A program made the translations under genes and the position numbers. The notes under the pieces were generated by a model. That model was not told the DNA's origin. It searched no databases and saw nothing but the letters and a program-made list of their open reading frames with translations. Shown piece after piece: positions 22,834-31,791 of a DNA stretch of 34,606 bases. Each line of letters starts with the position of its first letter. Position 1 is the stretch's first letter. The DNA comes from a virus, in the IMG/VR virus record IMGVR_UViG_3300021185_004502, positions 1 through 34,606 of that record. The stretch is one strand, 5' to 3'.

Positions 22834-25800
22834 ATGAAAATACACAATCCCGAAATAACCGGTTCATTAATATTCCCAAGAACCGATGGAACAAGAGTAG
22901 TATTAGAATTAGATTCTGCAGGTGGACTTACAACAGTTGAACAGAACTCAGGAGGTAATCCGACAGGAGCAAAACCTTCTGCAGATTTTTCTGGTTCATT
23001 TACTGGTTCATTCGTAGGGGATGGTTCTAATCTTACAGGTGTTGCGGCAACTGCTTTTAATATAGATTCACTAAGTGCACTTGGAGGAGCTTCAGTTGCA
23101 CAAGGAGATAATTTCCTTATAAGTGATAATGGAACAGAGAAAAAAGTAACTTTTTCAAATTTAGAAGATAGTATATATGGGAATGTTAGTGGTGATATAG
23201 GAATCGCTGCTGGTGGTACTGTTTCTATTACGGCAGGAGCAATTGTAAATGCTGATGTAAATGCATCTGCAGCAATTGTATCTTCAAAAATAAATTATTT
23301 CGGAACAGGTATTGTATCTGGTTCGGGACAAATTAGTGCAGACCAAACTACTGGTTGGGTAGCTGATGTTAAACAACAATTAGATAATCAAGAAGTAATA
23401 TCTAGTTCGGCACAAATAAGTGGTGTAACTAACACACAATTAGCTGGTTCAATTGCAAATTCTAAACTTAGTAATAGTTCAGTATCATTTGGTGGTGTAA
23501 GTGTAGCTTTAGGAGCTTCAGATTCAACACCAGCATTTGATTTGGCAGATGCAACTGGATATTTAACAAGTAATTTAAGTGGTACGATTACAAACACACA
23601 ATTAGCAGGTTCAATTGCAGCAAGTAAATTAGCTGGTTCAATTGGAAATTCAAAACTTTCTAATTCATCAATTAGTATTGCAGGTAACGCAGTTTCATTA
23701 GGTGGTTCACTTGCATTAGCAACAATAACAAATGGTAGTGGAATAGTATCAGGTTCAGAACAAATATCTTTAAGTGGATTTAATACTTCACAATTATCTG
23801 AAAATACAAACTTATACTATACTGATACACGAGTAAAAACAAAATTAGATGCAGAAGAAGTATTAAGTGGTTCAATTACATCTGCTGATATTACTGATGT
23901 TGCAGCGTTCTCACAAAGTGGAACTTATGCAAACTTAAGAGCACAAGGAACTACGGCAGGAGATGTTGGTTTAGGTAATGTAACAAATGAATCAAAAACA
24001 ACAATGTTCAGTTCACCAGCACTTACTGGTAATCCAACTGCACCAACACAAGGAGTAAATAATAATTCTACTAGAATTGCAACAACTGCTTATGTACAAC
24101 AAGAACTTACTGATTTAGTAGGTACTGCTGGTTCAACACTAGATACACTAGGAGAACTTTCTGCTTCATTATCTGAAGATTCTGGTTCACTTGCAAGTTT
24201 AGTAACAACAGTAGGAACAAAATTAGCAAAATCAAGTAATTTATCTGATTTAGCAAATGCATCAACTGCAAGAACAAACTTAGGAGTTGCAATCGGCTCA
24301 GATGTACAAGCATTTAATTCAACATTGGCAACTGTTGCTGGTGGAACATATGCTGGTGATAATTCAATAGTAACAATAGGTACTGTAACTGCAGGTAATG
24401 TAACTGCAATTCTTCCAAGTGGTGTAGTATCTGGTTCAGACCAGGTAAATGCATTAGCAAGTGATGTTAATAATAATACAATCACATTTACTGCAGGAAA
24501 TGGATTAGATGGAGGTGGTGCAATAACACTTAACCAAAGTTCAGATGAAACAATAACATTTACAGTAGCTGATGGTGTAGTAAGTGGTTCATCACAAATT
24601 AGTGGAATAACTAATTCACAACTTGCTGGTTCAATAGCGAATTCTAAATTATCAAACTCATCGGTATCATTCGGTGGAGTTTCGGTATCACTAGGTGGTT
24701 CAGATGCAACACCAGCATTTGATTTATCAGATTCAACAGGATATTTAACAAGTAATTTAAGTGGTACGATTACAAATACTCAATTAGCTGGTTCAATAGC
24801 AAATAGTAAATTATCAAATTCAAGTATAACAATAGATGGTTCGGCTGTTTCACTAGGTGGTTCGGTAACAACTCTACAACTAGGTACAAGTTCAACAACT
24901 GCACTTGCAGGTGATACTACAACTATTAGTGGGGCTCAGGCATCAGCAATTAGTACTAACACAAGTAAAGTTGGATATACAGATACACTTGTAAAAACAA
25001 AATTAACTGCAGAAGATGTTGTTAGTGGTTCGGCTTCAGATGTAAAATCATTCTTATCCATATCTTCATCAGATATTTCTGATGTTGCTGCTTTCTCACA
25101 AAGTGGAACATATGCAAACTTAAGAGCACAGGCAACTACTAAAGGTGATGTTGGTTTGGGTAATGTAACAAATGAGAGTAAATCAACAATGTTTACTTCT
25201 CCTACATTTACTGGAACAACCGCGGCACCAACACCTTCGGCAAACGATAGTTCAACAAAAATAGCAACAACTGCTTATGTACAAGGGGAACTTACAGAAT
25301 TAGTAGGTACTGCTGGTTCAACATTAGATACACTTGGAGAACTTTCTGCTTCTTTATCGGATGATGAAGATGCATTAACTGCATTAACTACAACTGTTGG
25401 TACTAAATTGGCTAAATCTTCAAACTTATCTGATTTAGCAAATGCTGGAACTGCAAGAACTAACTTAGGTGTAGATGCAGCTGGAACTGATAACTCAACA
25501 GATGTAACTTTAGGAAATACAAATTACTTATCATTAAGTGGACAAGAAATAACTGGTGGAACAGTACCAATCGGAAGTGGTGGTACAGGAGCAACTTCAG
25601 CAGGTGCAGCAAGAACAGCACTTGGTGTAGATGCAGCAGGAACAGATAATTCAACAGATGTAACACTTGTAACAACCTCACATGATTATTTAGGAATTAG
25701 TGGACAGGCAATAACATTAGGAACAATACAAAATGATGATTTAGCAAATTCATCAATTACTATAAATGGTTCGGCTATCTCATTAGGAGGTTCAGTAACA

Positions 25801-27618
25801 ACTCCAAACGATAACACTCAATTATCAACAGAACAAGTTCAAGATATAGTAGGTGGAATGTTAGGTGGTACTGAAACAGGTATAACAGTAACTTATCAAG
25901 ATGGTACTAATGATATTGATTTCGTAGTTGCATCTCAAACAGCAAATGATTTTACAAATACTTTAAAATCTAAATTAGATAATATTGAAGAAAATGCTGA
26001 TGTAACAGATGCAGCAAACGTATTATCATCACTACCAAGTGGTGTAGTATCTGGTTCATCACAAATTAGTGGTGTAACTAGTTCACAACTTGCTGGTTCA
26101 ATCGCAAATGCTAAATTATCAAACTCAAGTATAACAATTAATGGTTCGGCTATTTCATTAGGTGGTTCTGTAACTACTCCAAATGATAATACACAATTAT
26201 CAACAGAACAAGTTCAAGATATCGTAGGTGGAATGTTTAGTGGTAATACTGAAACAAGAATTGCAGCTACTTACCAAGATGGTGATGGAACTATTGATTT
26301 AGTTGTTACTGATATGACAGCTAACGATAATACTCAAAATACTACAACATTATCTTTTGTAGATAGTAGTAATGATATTATTTTAAGAAATACAACTGGT
26401 GGAGCTGGAAGTGGAACAGATGATATAAAATTTGTTGCAGGTTCTAATATTACTCTAACTCATACAGATGCAGATAATATAACAATAACTGCAACTGATA
26501 CAAATACAGTTTATTCTCACCCAACTTTTGATGGTGATGACTTTAGTATTGATACAACAGCATTAAGTGGGGCTACTGTAATATCTGATTTAGATATTAA
26601 CATTACAACTAATGGAGAAGGACACGTTACAGATGCAAATGGAACAGTTAGTACAAGAGACCTTACACCTACTGATTTAGGATTAGGAAATGTAACAAAC
26701 GAAAGTAAAAGTACGATGTTCGCATCACCTACATTTACTGGAACAACTGCAGCACCAACACCTTCTGCAAATGATGATTCAACAAAAATTGCAACAACTG
26801 CTTATGTACAAGCAGAACTTACAGAGTTAATTGGTACGGCTGGTTCAACACTAGATACTTTAGGTGAACTATCAGCTTCTTTATCAGATGATGAAGATGC
26901 ATTAACTGCATTAACTACAACTGTTGGTACTAAATTAGCTAAATCAAGTAACTTATCTGATTTAGCAGATGCTTCAACTGCAAGAGGTAATCTAGGTGTA
27001 GATGCAGCAGGAACTGATAACTCAACTAATGTAAGTTTAACTGGTACACCTGATTATATAACAATAAGTGGACAAGTAATTACAAGAAATCAAATTGATT
27101 TAGCAAATGATGTAACAGGTGTGTTACCATCAGCTAATTTAGATTCAGATACTGCACACTTAAGTGGAACACAAACATTTACAGGTGCTAAATCATTCAA
27201 TGAAGCAGTTAATATAAATAAAACAACAGAGGCATCAAGTAAAACGAGTGGAGCACTAATCGTAGATGGTGGTGTGGGTATTGCAAAAGCATTACAAGTA
27301 GGTGGAGATGTTGTGGCATATGCTTCTTCTGATGAAAGATTAAAAGATAACATTCAAAATATCGAAAACCCAATCGAAAAAGTACAATCACTTAAAGGTG
27401 TTACTTGGGATTGGAATGATAATGCAGATGAAGTACAACAATCATTACCAAATGTTGGTGTAATTGCACAAGATGTTGAGAAGGTTTTACCACAGTTGGT
27501 AACTGATAGAGATAATGGATTCAAGGGTGTGGATTATGCAAAACTTACTGGATTACTTATCGAAGCAGTTAAAGACCAACAAAAACAGATTGACGAATTG
27601 AAAAGTAAACTTTCTTAA
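22834..27618 (+). CDS. Large tail fibre with second S74 intramolecular chaperone
   Basis: A 1594-residue fibre. The N-terminus (MKIHNPEITGSLIFPRTDGT) differs from the MAQ anchor. GSFTGSFVGDGSNLTGV follows at about 50-68. The body holds three copies of a module with VGLGNVTNESK, SPTFTGTTAAPTPS, IATTAYVQ, LDTLGELSASLS and SDLANASTARTNLGV, familiar from other phage fibres. Between them are LAGSIANSKLSNSS units and two copies of NDNTQLSTEQVQDIVGGM. The last about 96 residues are an S74 chaperone: SDERLKDNI with Ser1499 and Lys1504, NVGVIAQDVEKVLPQLVTD, and a coiled coil (KDQQKQIDELKSKLS). Self-cleavage before Ser1499 would release a fibre of about 1498 residues. AAAAGGA precedes the ATG. It is similar in build to the 1613-aa fibre but with a different anchor, so the two may attach at different sites. 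Confidence 0.9.
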   Translation: MKIHNPEITGSLIFPRTDGTRVVLELDSAGGLTTVEQNSGGNPTGAKPSADFSGSFTGSFVGDGSNLTGVAATAFNIDSLSALGGASVAQGDNFLISDNGTEKKVTFSNLEDSIYGNVSGDIGIAAGGTVSITAGAIVNADVNASAAIVSSKINYFGTGIVSGSGQISADQTTGWVADVKQQLDNQEVISSSAQISGVTNTQLAGSIANSKLSNSSVSFGGVSVALGASDSTPAFDLADATGYLTSNLSGTITNTQLAGSIAASKLAGSIGNSKLSNSSISIAGNAVSLGGSLALATITNGSGIVSGSEQISLSGFNTSQLSENTNLYYTDTRVKTKLDAEEVLSGSITSADITDVAAFSQSGTYANLRAQGTTAGDVGLGNVTNESKTTMFSSPALTGNPTAPTQGVNNNSTRIATTAYVQQELTDLVGTAGSTLDTLGELSASLSEDSGSLASLVTTVGTKLAKSSNLSDLANASTARTNLGVAIGSDVQAFNSTLATVAGGTYAGDNSIVTIGTVTAGNVTAILPSGVVSGSDQVNALASDVNNNTITFTAGNGLDGGGAITLNQSSDETITFTVADGVVSGSSQISGITNSQLAGSIANSKLSNSSVSFGGVSVSLGGSDATPAFDLSDSTGYLTSNLSGTITNTQLAGSIANSKLSNSSITIDGSAVSLGGSVTTLQLGTSSTTALAGDTTTISGAQASAISTNTSKVGYTDTLVKTKLTAEDVVSGSASDVKSFLSISSSDISDVAAFSQSGTYANLRAQATTKGDVGLGNVTNESKSTMFTSPTFTGTTAAPTPSANDSSTKIATTAYVQGELTELVGTAGSTLDTLGELSASLSDDEDALTALTTTVGTKLAKSSNLSDLANAGTARTNLGVDAAGTDNSTDVTLGNTNYLSLSGQEITGGTVPIGSGGTGATSAGAARTALGVDAAGTDNSTDVTLVTTSHDYLGISGQAITLGTIQNDDLANSSITINGSAISLGGSVTTPNDNTQLSTEQVQDIVGGMLGGTETGITVTYQDGTNDIDFVVASQTANDFTNTLKSKLDNIEENADVTDAANVLSSLPSGVVSGSSQISGVTSSQLAGSIANAKLSNSSITINGSAISLGGSVTTPNDNTQLSTEQVQDIVGGMFSGNTETRIAATYQDGDGTIDLVVTDMTANDNTQNTTTLSFVDSSNDIILRNTTGGAGSGTDDIKFVAGSNITLTHTDADNITITATDTNTVYSHPTFDGDDFSIDTTALSGATVISDLDINITTNGEGHVTDANGTVSTRDLTPTDLGLGNVTNESKSTMFASPTFTGTTAAPTPSANDDSTKIATTAYVQAELTELIGTAGSTLDTLGELSASLSDDEDALTALTTTVGTKLAKSSNLSDLADASTARGNLGVDAAGTDNSTNVSLTGTPDYITISGQVITRNQIDLANDVTGVLPSANLDSDTAHLSGTQTFTGAKSFNEAVNINKTTEASSKTSGALIVDGGVGIAKALQVGGDVVAYASSDERLKDNIQNIENPIEKVQSLKGVTWDWNDNADEVQQSLPNVGVIAQDVEKVLPQLVTDRDNGFKGVDYAKLTGLLIEAVKDQQKQIDELKSKLS
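23950..27003 (+). repeat. Three copies of a fibre module in the 1594-aa fibre
   Basis: Copies lie at about 23950-24290, 25140-25475 and 26676-27003. Each reads GLGNVTNESK, then IATTAYVQ, then LDTLGELSASLS, then ARTNLGV. The second and third are closest to each other, including the DDEDALTALTTTVGTKL segment, which suggests a later duplication. Confidence 0.85.
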
Positions 27619-27672
27619 ATAAGAGAGTTCATTTAACGATTCAAATTTTTAAAAAATTAAATAGTATATATA

Positions 27673-27684
27673 TATCTTTATATA
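27673..27684 (+). promoter_or_regulatory. Candidate promoter motif before the 564-aa fibre, inside a palindrome
   Basis: TATCTTTATATA differs from the consensus at one position. It overlaps a perfect 16-base palindrome ATCTTTATATAAAGAT (27674-27689) and ends 54 bases before the next ATG. The gap 27619-27738 holds nothing else that I recognise. Confidence 0.4.
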
Positions 27685-27738
27685 AAGATAGTATATTATT
27701 TAGGGTAGATAATTATATAAAAAAGGTAAGTCATATAT

Positions 27739-29433
27739 ATGGCACAATTAGTTAAGCTAAAAAGAACATCGGTTGAAGGAAGAAAACCTACTACATCTAA
27801 TTTAGAGTTAGGTGAGTTGGCAATAAACACATACGATGGAAAGATTTACTTTGAAAAAGATAATGGAACTCCTTCCATTAAAGAAATAGCCACAGAAGAT
27901 ACTTACCACTTTTACACAACCTCACTAGATTCAAGATATGTTAACCTCACAGGTAATGAAACCATTGCAGGTAACAAAACATTTTCAAACAACATAACGA
28001 TAGTAGGAAACCTTTCAGTAGAGGGAACTACAACTACAATTGATTCAACTACTGTTAACATAGGAGATAACATTTTAGAACTTAACTATGGTGGTTCTCA
28101 AACAACAGGAGGTATCTTAATAAAAGATGCAACTGGTTCTTCAACTGTAAGTGGTTCTTTATTATGGGATTCAACAAATGATTATTGGAAAGTAGGAAAA
28201 TTAGGTTCTGAATCAGAAGTAATTACTACATCTAATATAGTAACAAACTTACCAAGTGGAACTGTTAGTGGTTCTTCACAAATATCACTTAGTGGATTTA
28301 ATACTTCACAATTATCAGAGAATACAAACCTTTATTATACAGATGCAAGAGTAAAATCTAAATTAAATACTGAAGCAGTATTAAGTGGTAGTATATTAAG
28401 TGGAATGACCGTAAGTGGTTCATTTAGTGGTTCATTTGTAGGTGATGGTAGTGGATTAACTAATGTTTCTTCATCTATTGCAGAAGTTGCAACAGTATCC
28501 GATACTTTCACAAATGCAACTTCTAAAGTAGTAACACACAACTTTAATACTAAAAATGTAATTGTAACAGTATATGGTGATGATGATTCTTACTTCATCC
28601 CAAATTCAATTGTAACAACAAATGTAAATACAGTAACAGTAACATTTGCATCAGCTGAAAGTGGTAGAGTAGTAGTTGCAAAAGGAGGTCATATTGTACA
28701 AGGAGTTGCAGCTGATGATTCAAACTTACTAGATGGTCAAAATGCAGCATATTACTTAAATTATAATAATCATACAAATACTCCAACAACTATTACAACT
28801 TCACAAGCAAATGCAATAACTGCTAATACAAGTAAAGTTGGATATACAGATGCACTTGTTAAAACTAAATTAAATGCAGATGGAGTTCATAGTGGTTCTA
28901 CAATTACAGAAAGTAGTGATTTCACAATTGATGCAGGTGGTGATATCATTTTCGATGCAGATGGTACAGATATCATATTAAAAGATGGTGGAACTTCTTT
29001 CGGTAGATTTAAAAGAGATAGTTCTGATTTTATTATAAAATCCGAAACCAACAATAAAGATATTGTATTTAGAGGACAAGATGGTGGTTCAACCATAAAT
29101 GCATTAACTTTGGATATGTCTGAAGCTGGTACTGCAATATTTAATAACAATATTCAAGCAGTAGGTAATATTAGTGGTTCATCATTTAATGGTACAGGTC
29201 TTATAAGTGGTTCAGCACAAATAACAAATTTAACAACTCACAAAGAAACAGTTAGTGGAGCATCTTCATATGCAGTAGACCACAACTTGGGTGAACAGTA
29301 TCCAATAGTACAATGTTGGAATACTTCAACTTCACAACAAGAATTTCCTCAATCAATAACAACAAACTCTGTAAATAGAGTAACAGTTGTTTTTAATCAT
29401 AATTTTGCTGGAATTATAATCGTAAAAAAATAA
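27739..29433 (+). CDS. Tail fibre protein with MAQ anchor and two terminal-type beta domains
   Basis: A 564-residue fibre. The anchor is MAQLVKLKRTSVEGRKPTTS, followed by LELGELAINTYDGKIYFEK (residues 1-42). A module with VEGTTTTIDSTTVNIGDNIL and SGSLLWDSTNDYW covers about 95-155. SGSSQISLSGFNTSQLSENT and SGSFVGDGSGLTNV follow. A small beta domain at about 254-324 (KVVTHNFNTKNVIVTVYGDD to VVVAKGGH) also occurs in the 216-aa protein. A last diverged copy forms the C-terminus (SYAVDHNLGEQYPIVQCWN, ending GIIIVKK). There is no S74 chaperone and no IDGG tag. AAAGG lies at the expected distance from the ATG. The next gene, a glycosyltransferase-like enzyme, starts four bases after the stop. Confidence 0.85.
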   Translation: MAQLVKLKRTSVEGRKPTTSNLELGELAINTYDGKIYFEKDNGTPSIKEIATEDTYHFYTTSLDSRYVNLTGNETIAGNKTFSNNITIVGNLSVEGTTTTIDSTTVNIGDNILELNYGGSQTTGGILIKDATGSSTVSGSLLWDSTNDYWKVGKLGSESEVITTSNIVTNLPSGTVSGSSQISLSGFNTSQLSENTNLYYTDARVKSKLNTEAVLSGSILSGMTVSGSFSGSFVGDGSGLTNVSSSIAEVATVSDTFTNATSKVVTHNFNTKNVIVTVYGDDDSYFIPNSIVTTNVNTVTVTFASAESGRVVVAKGGHIVQGVAADDSNLLDGQNAAYYLNYNNHTNTPTTITTSQANAITANTSKVGYTDALVKTKLNADGVHSGSTITESSDFTIDAGGDIIFDADGTDIILKDGGTSFGRFKRDSSDFIIKSETNNKDIVFRGQDGGSTINALTLDMSEAGTAIFNNNIQAVGNISGSSFNGTGLISGSAQITNLTTHKETVSGASSYAVDHNLGEQYPIVQCWNTSTSQQEFPQSITTNSVNRVTVVFNHNFAGIIIVKK

Positions 29434-29436
29434 AAT

Positions 29437-30432
29437 ATGTATGATGTATATTATACAACCGGTGGTGGTCCTTGGGTAAATGCTGGAACTGATACTTGGG
29501 TAAATCTATGGATGGAGTTAGTTGTACCTAAATTAAATGTAAAACCAATTCTTCTTTTACATAGAAATAAACCAACAGGACATGAAGATTATGAATTTCC
29601 TATCGAAGCTTATTGGCATGGAGATGATATAGAAAAGTTTGAGGAACTATGTAAAGGAGCAAGAAGAATAAATATATTACATGGTCATTATACCCCAATG
29701 AAAGTAATAGAAGAAAACTTAGATAAAATACATTCAAATGTTTTACATAATTCAGTAGACCATATTATTAAATCCCAAGTTGGTACTGATGCTTATTTTG
29801 GATGGCATCCATTTATAAATTCACAATGGGAACAAAAAGTTAATAAGAGTTCAAAATATAATATATGGGTTGGTGTTTATGATATTTTAACAAAAAATGT
29901 AAATATACCAAACTTTTATGAATTTAAAAATAATTTAGATTTAAGTGATTCTAATAATATAGGATTTGCTTCAAGGTGTGAGGGAAGAAAGAATCCACAT
30001 TACTTAGATGGATTAAAATCTTTTATATTTACAAATTCATTTCATTTTAAAACAATATGGAAGGGGTTTGGTAAATATGATTACTCAAAATCAAAAATAT
30101 ATCATTACAATTCTAAATTTAAAGATACTTTTTACAATATGGATTGGGGAATATCTCATTCTTCTTTTACGAGTGAACCATTTGGATATTCTATATTCGA
30201 GGCAATAGATAGAGGTAAGTTACCTATTTTACATGGAAGTTGGTGTAAGGATTTAAATTATCCTTATAGAGCTTCATCTAAAAAAGAATTTAATGATATT
30301 TATAAGAGGTTAATCGAAACCCCATACTCTGAAAAAAATAAATGGTTTAAATCATTAAAACAATTTATGATTAATAATTATACTAATAAAGAAGAGTGGA
30401 TAAACAAATTACTCGATATTTATAATATATAG
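29437..30432 (+). CDS. GT-B-type glycosyltransferase-like protein within the fibre cluster
   Basis: A 331-residue protein unlike its neighbours: low in Ser/Thr repeats and rich in Trp, Tyr, His and Lys. It carries the retaining GT-B donor-site pattern E-x7-E in SEPFGYSIFEAIDRGKLPIL (Glu247 and Glu255), where nucleotide-sugar glycosyltransferases of the GT4 type have this motif. IGFASRCEGRKNPHYLDGL (about residue 181) fits the start of the C-terminal Rossmann half. The N-terminus has YYTTGGGPWVNAGTD, a Gly-rich turn expected near the acceptor site. It would transfer a sugar from a nucleotide donor in the host cytoplasm. The acceptor is unknown; the fibre neighbours are obvious candidates. There is no real ribosome site, and the start is four bases after the fibre stop, so low, coupled translation is likely. 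The superfamily is fairly certain; the reaction is not. Confidence 0.7.
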   Translation: MYDVYYTTGGGPWVNAGTDTWVNLWMELVVPKLNVKPILLLHRNKPTGHEDYEFPIEAYWHGDDIEKFEELCKGARRINILHGHYTPMKVIEENLDKIHSNVLHNSVDHIIKSQVGTDAYFGWHPFINSQWEQKVNKSSKYNIWVGVYDILTKNVNIPNFYEFKNNLDLSDSNNIGFASRCEGRKNPHYLDGLKSFIFTNSFHFKTIWKGFGKYDYSKSKIYHYNSKFKDTFYNMDWGISHSSFTSEPFGYSIFEAIDRGKLPILHGSWCKDLNYPYRASSKKEFNDIYKRLIETPYSEKNKWFKSLKQFMINNYTNKEEWINKLLDIYNI

Positions 30433-30444
30433 GGAAAAGTATAT

Positions 30445-31755
30445 ATGGCAATTTCAGCAGGAGAAACACTCAGTTTAAATAATTTGGCGGGAGCTACAGG
30501 TGATGTACAAAATTCAAATGTATCATTAGGTAGTATAAAAGGTTCACCATCAGCTGGTGATAATATTACATTATCTTCATTTGGTATAGATGCAGTAAGT
30601 GCATCTTTAGGAGGATATCAATACGCCGTAGAAGGTACTAATGAAACTTATGAACTAGGATTTGTTGAAAGAGGAGCTAATTTCGATTCTTATATCGGAA
30701 ATAGATATCAAAACTTCACTTGGGGAGTTACACCAGCATTTGATTCAGATGGTGATGATGAAGGATTTTTATCAGTAGGTGCTAATCAAGATGCAACTGC
30801 AGTTATAACAGTTGGTACTATGAATCCACAATATAGTTCAGGACAAACATCATTAATGAGTAATCATTCACATACATTATCAGCAACATTTGCAGATGGA
30901 TTCAATCACCACGCTACACGATATAATACAGCTGTAGATAAAACTGTTTATTCAGTAGATACATATGATGGTAACTCTACTGCACTTTGTATTTTAGTTG
31001 ATACACCAGTTACTTTAATTGATGGTTCAAAGATAGAAGCAGGAGATGTTAGTGAAGGATTAAAACTTCAAGGATATTCATTTAATGATTTAAGTGAAGA
31101 TGAGGGTAACTTTTTTAATTGGTCAAGTGAAGAAAAGGGAGAAGTTGAAGAAGAAGTTGAAGTTACAAATGTTATATTCTCATTTGCAGAAAAATACTAC
31201 AATATAAATGATGGTGATATAAAGGCAACATCGGAACACCCAATGTTAGTTAAAGATAATTATGATGGGTTGTTCAAATTTAAACAAATAAAAGATATTA
31301 CTGAAAACGATAAATTAGTAAAAAGAATCGATGGAGAATTAGTTGAAACTAATATATCATCAATTGAAGTTATCGAAGATACTGTTGAGATTGTTACTAT
31401 TGATGTAGAATCTCATGATACCTATTTAATAAATGACTATGTAACACACAATAAAGGAGGAAACTCACATAGTGATTTATCAGCCCCATCAGCCCCAGCT
31501 AATTTAGCTTATACTGAAGTTAATGGTCAAAACCATAATATTACATGGGATGCTGTAAGTGGTATAACAGGATATAGATTACAAGTTGATAATAATTCAG
31601 ATTTCTCATCACCTATAATTGATGAAGATGAATATACTTCAACTACATTAAATGTTGTAACTGCTTTAGGAAGTGGAACATTCTATGCCAGAGTAAGGTC
31701 AATTGACCATGGATTGAATGGAAACTACTCAGGTACCTTGACTATTAGTAGATAA
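30445..31755 (+). CDS. Virion protein with intein-like Hint domain and fibronectin-III-like C-terminus
   Basis: A 436-residue protein in three parts. Residues 1-181 look structural (MAISAGETLSLNNLAGATGD; Gly/Ser-rich, SNHSHTLSATF). Residues 182-336 form a Hint (hedgehog/intein) domain: Cys182 in ALCILVDTPVTLIDGSKIEA, the block-B TSEHPML with Thr262 and His265, and the end HDTYLINDYVTHN with His335-Asn336. At 155 residues it is mini-intein sized, with no homing endonuclease. The residue after Asn336 is Lys, not Cys/Ser/Thr, so normal splicing is not expected. Cleavage at either end, as proposed for bacterial intein-like domains, is possible. Residues about 345-436 (SAPSAPANLAYTEV, ITWDAVSGITGYRLQVD, ARVRS) are one fibronectin-III-like domain. 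AGGG precedes the ATG. It is probably a tail or fibre-tip protein; the function of cleavage is inference. Confidence 0.8.
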   Translation: MAISAGETLSLNNLAGATGDVQNSNVSLGSIKGSPSAGDNITLSSFGIDAVSASLGGYQYAVEGTNETYELGFVERGANFDSYIGNRYQNFTWGVTPAFDSDGDDEGFLSVGANQDATAVITVGTMNPQYSSGQTSLMSNHSHTLSATFADGFNHHATRYNTAVDKTVYSVDTYDGNSTALCILVDTPVTLIDGSKIEAGDVSEGLKLQGYSFNDLSEDEGNFFNWSSEEKGEVEEEVEVTNVIFSFAEKYYNINDGDIKATSEHPMLVKDNYDGLFKFKQIKDITENDKLVKRIDGELVETNISSIEVIEDTVEIVTIDVESHDTYLINDYVTHNKGGNSHSDLSAPSAPANLAYTEVNGQNHNITWDAVSGITGYRLQVDNNSDFSSPIIDEDEYTSTTLNVVTALGSGTFYARVRSIDHGLNGNYSGTLTISR

Positions 31756-31779
31756 TTTTTATCGTTTTGAAAAAAACTA

Positions 31780-31791
31780 TATATTTATATA
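31780..31791 (+). promoter_or_regulatory. Candidate late promoter motif before the 94-aa gene
   Basis: TATATTTATATA ends 32 bases before the ATG at 31824, the same spacing as at 13722. The 94-aa gene has no AGGAG, so initiation there probably depends on the A/T-rich leader. Confidence 0.6.

Noticed and set aside
7234-29433. Diversity-generating retroelement acting on the fibres
   Set aside because: No reverse transcriptase and no template/variable repeat pair with adenine-biased differences are visible; the repeats are ordinary in-frame duplications.
30295-30306. GATATTTATAAG within the glycosyltransferase gene
   Set aside because: It encodes DIYK, and the next start is 139 bases away.
30415-30426. 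GATATTTATAAT at the end of the glycosyltransferase gene as promoter of the Hint gene
   Set aside because: It ends only 18 bases before the next ATG and encodes the last residues DIYN. It could be real, but it cannot be told from the coding-chance copies.
30988-31455. Homing intein interrupting a gene
   Set aside because: There is no endonuclease, no splicing nucleophile after Asn336, and the flanking domains do not look like halves of one protein.
31751-31763. GATAA/TTATC hairpin after the Hint gene as a terminator
   Set aside because: The stem is five weak pairs overlapping the stop codon and is followed by only four T.
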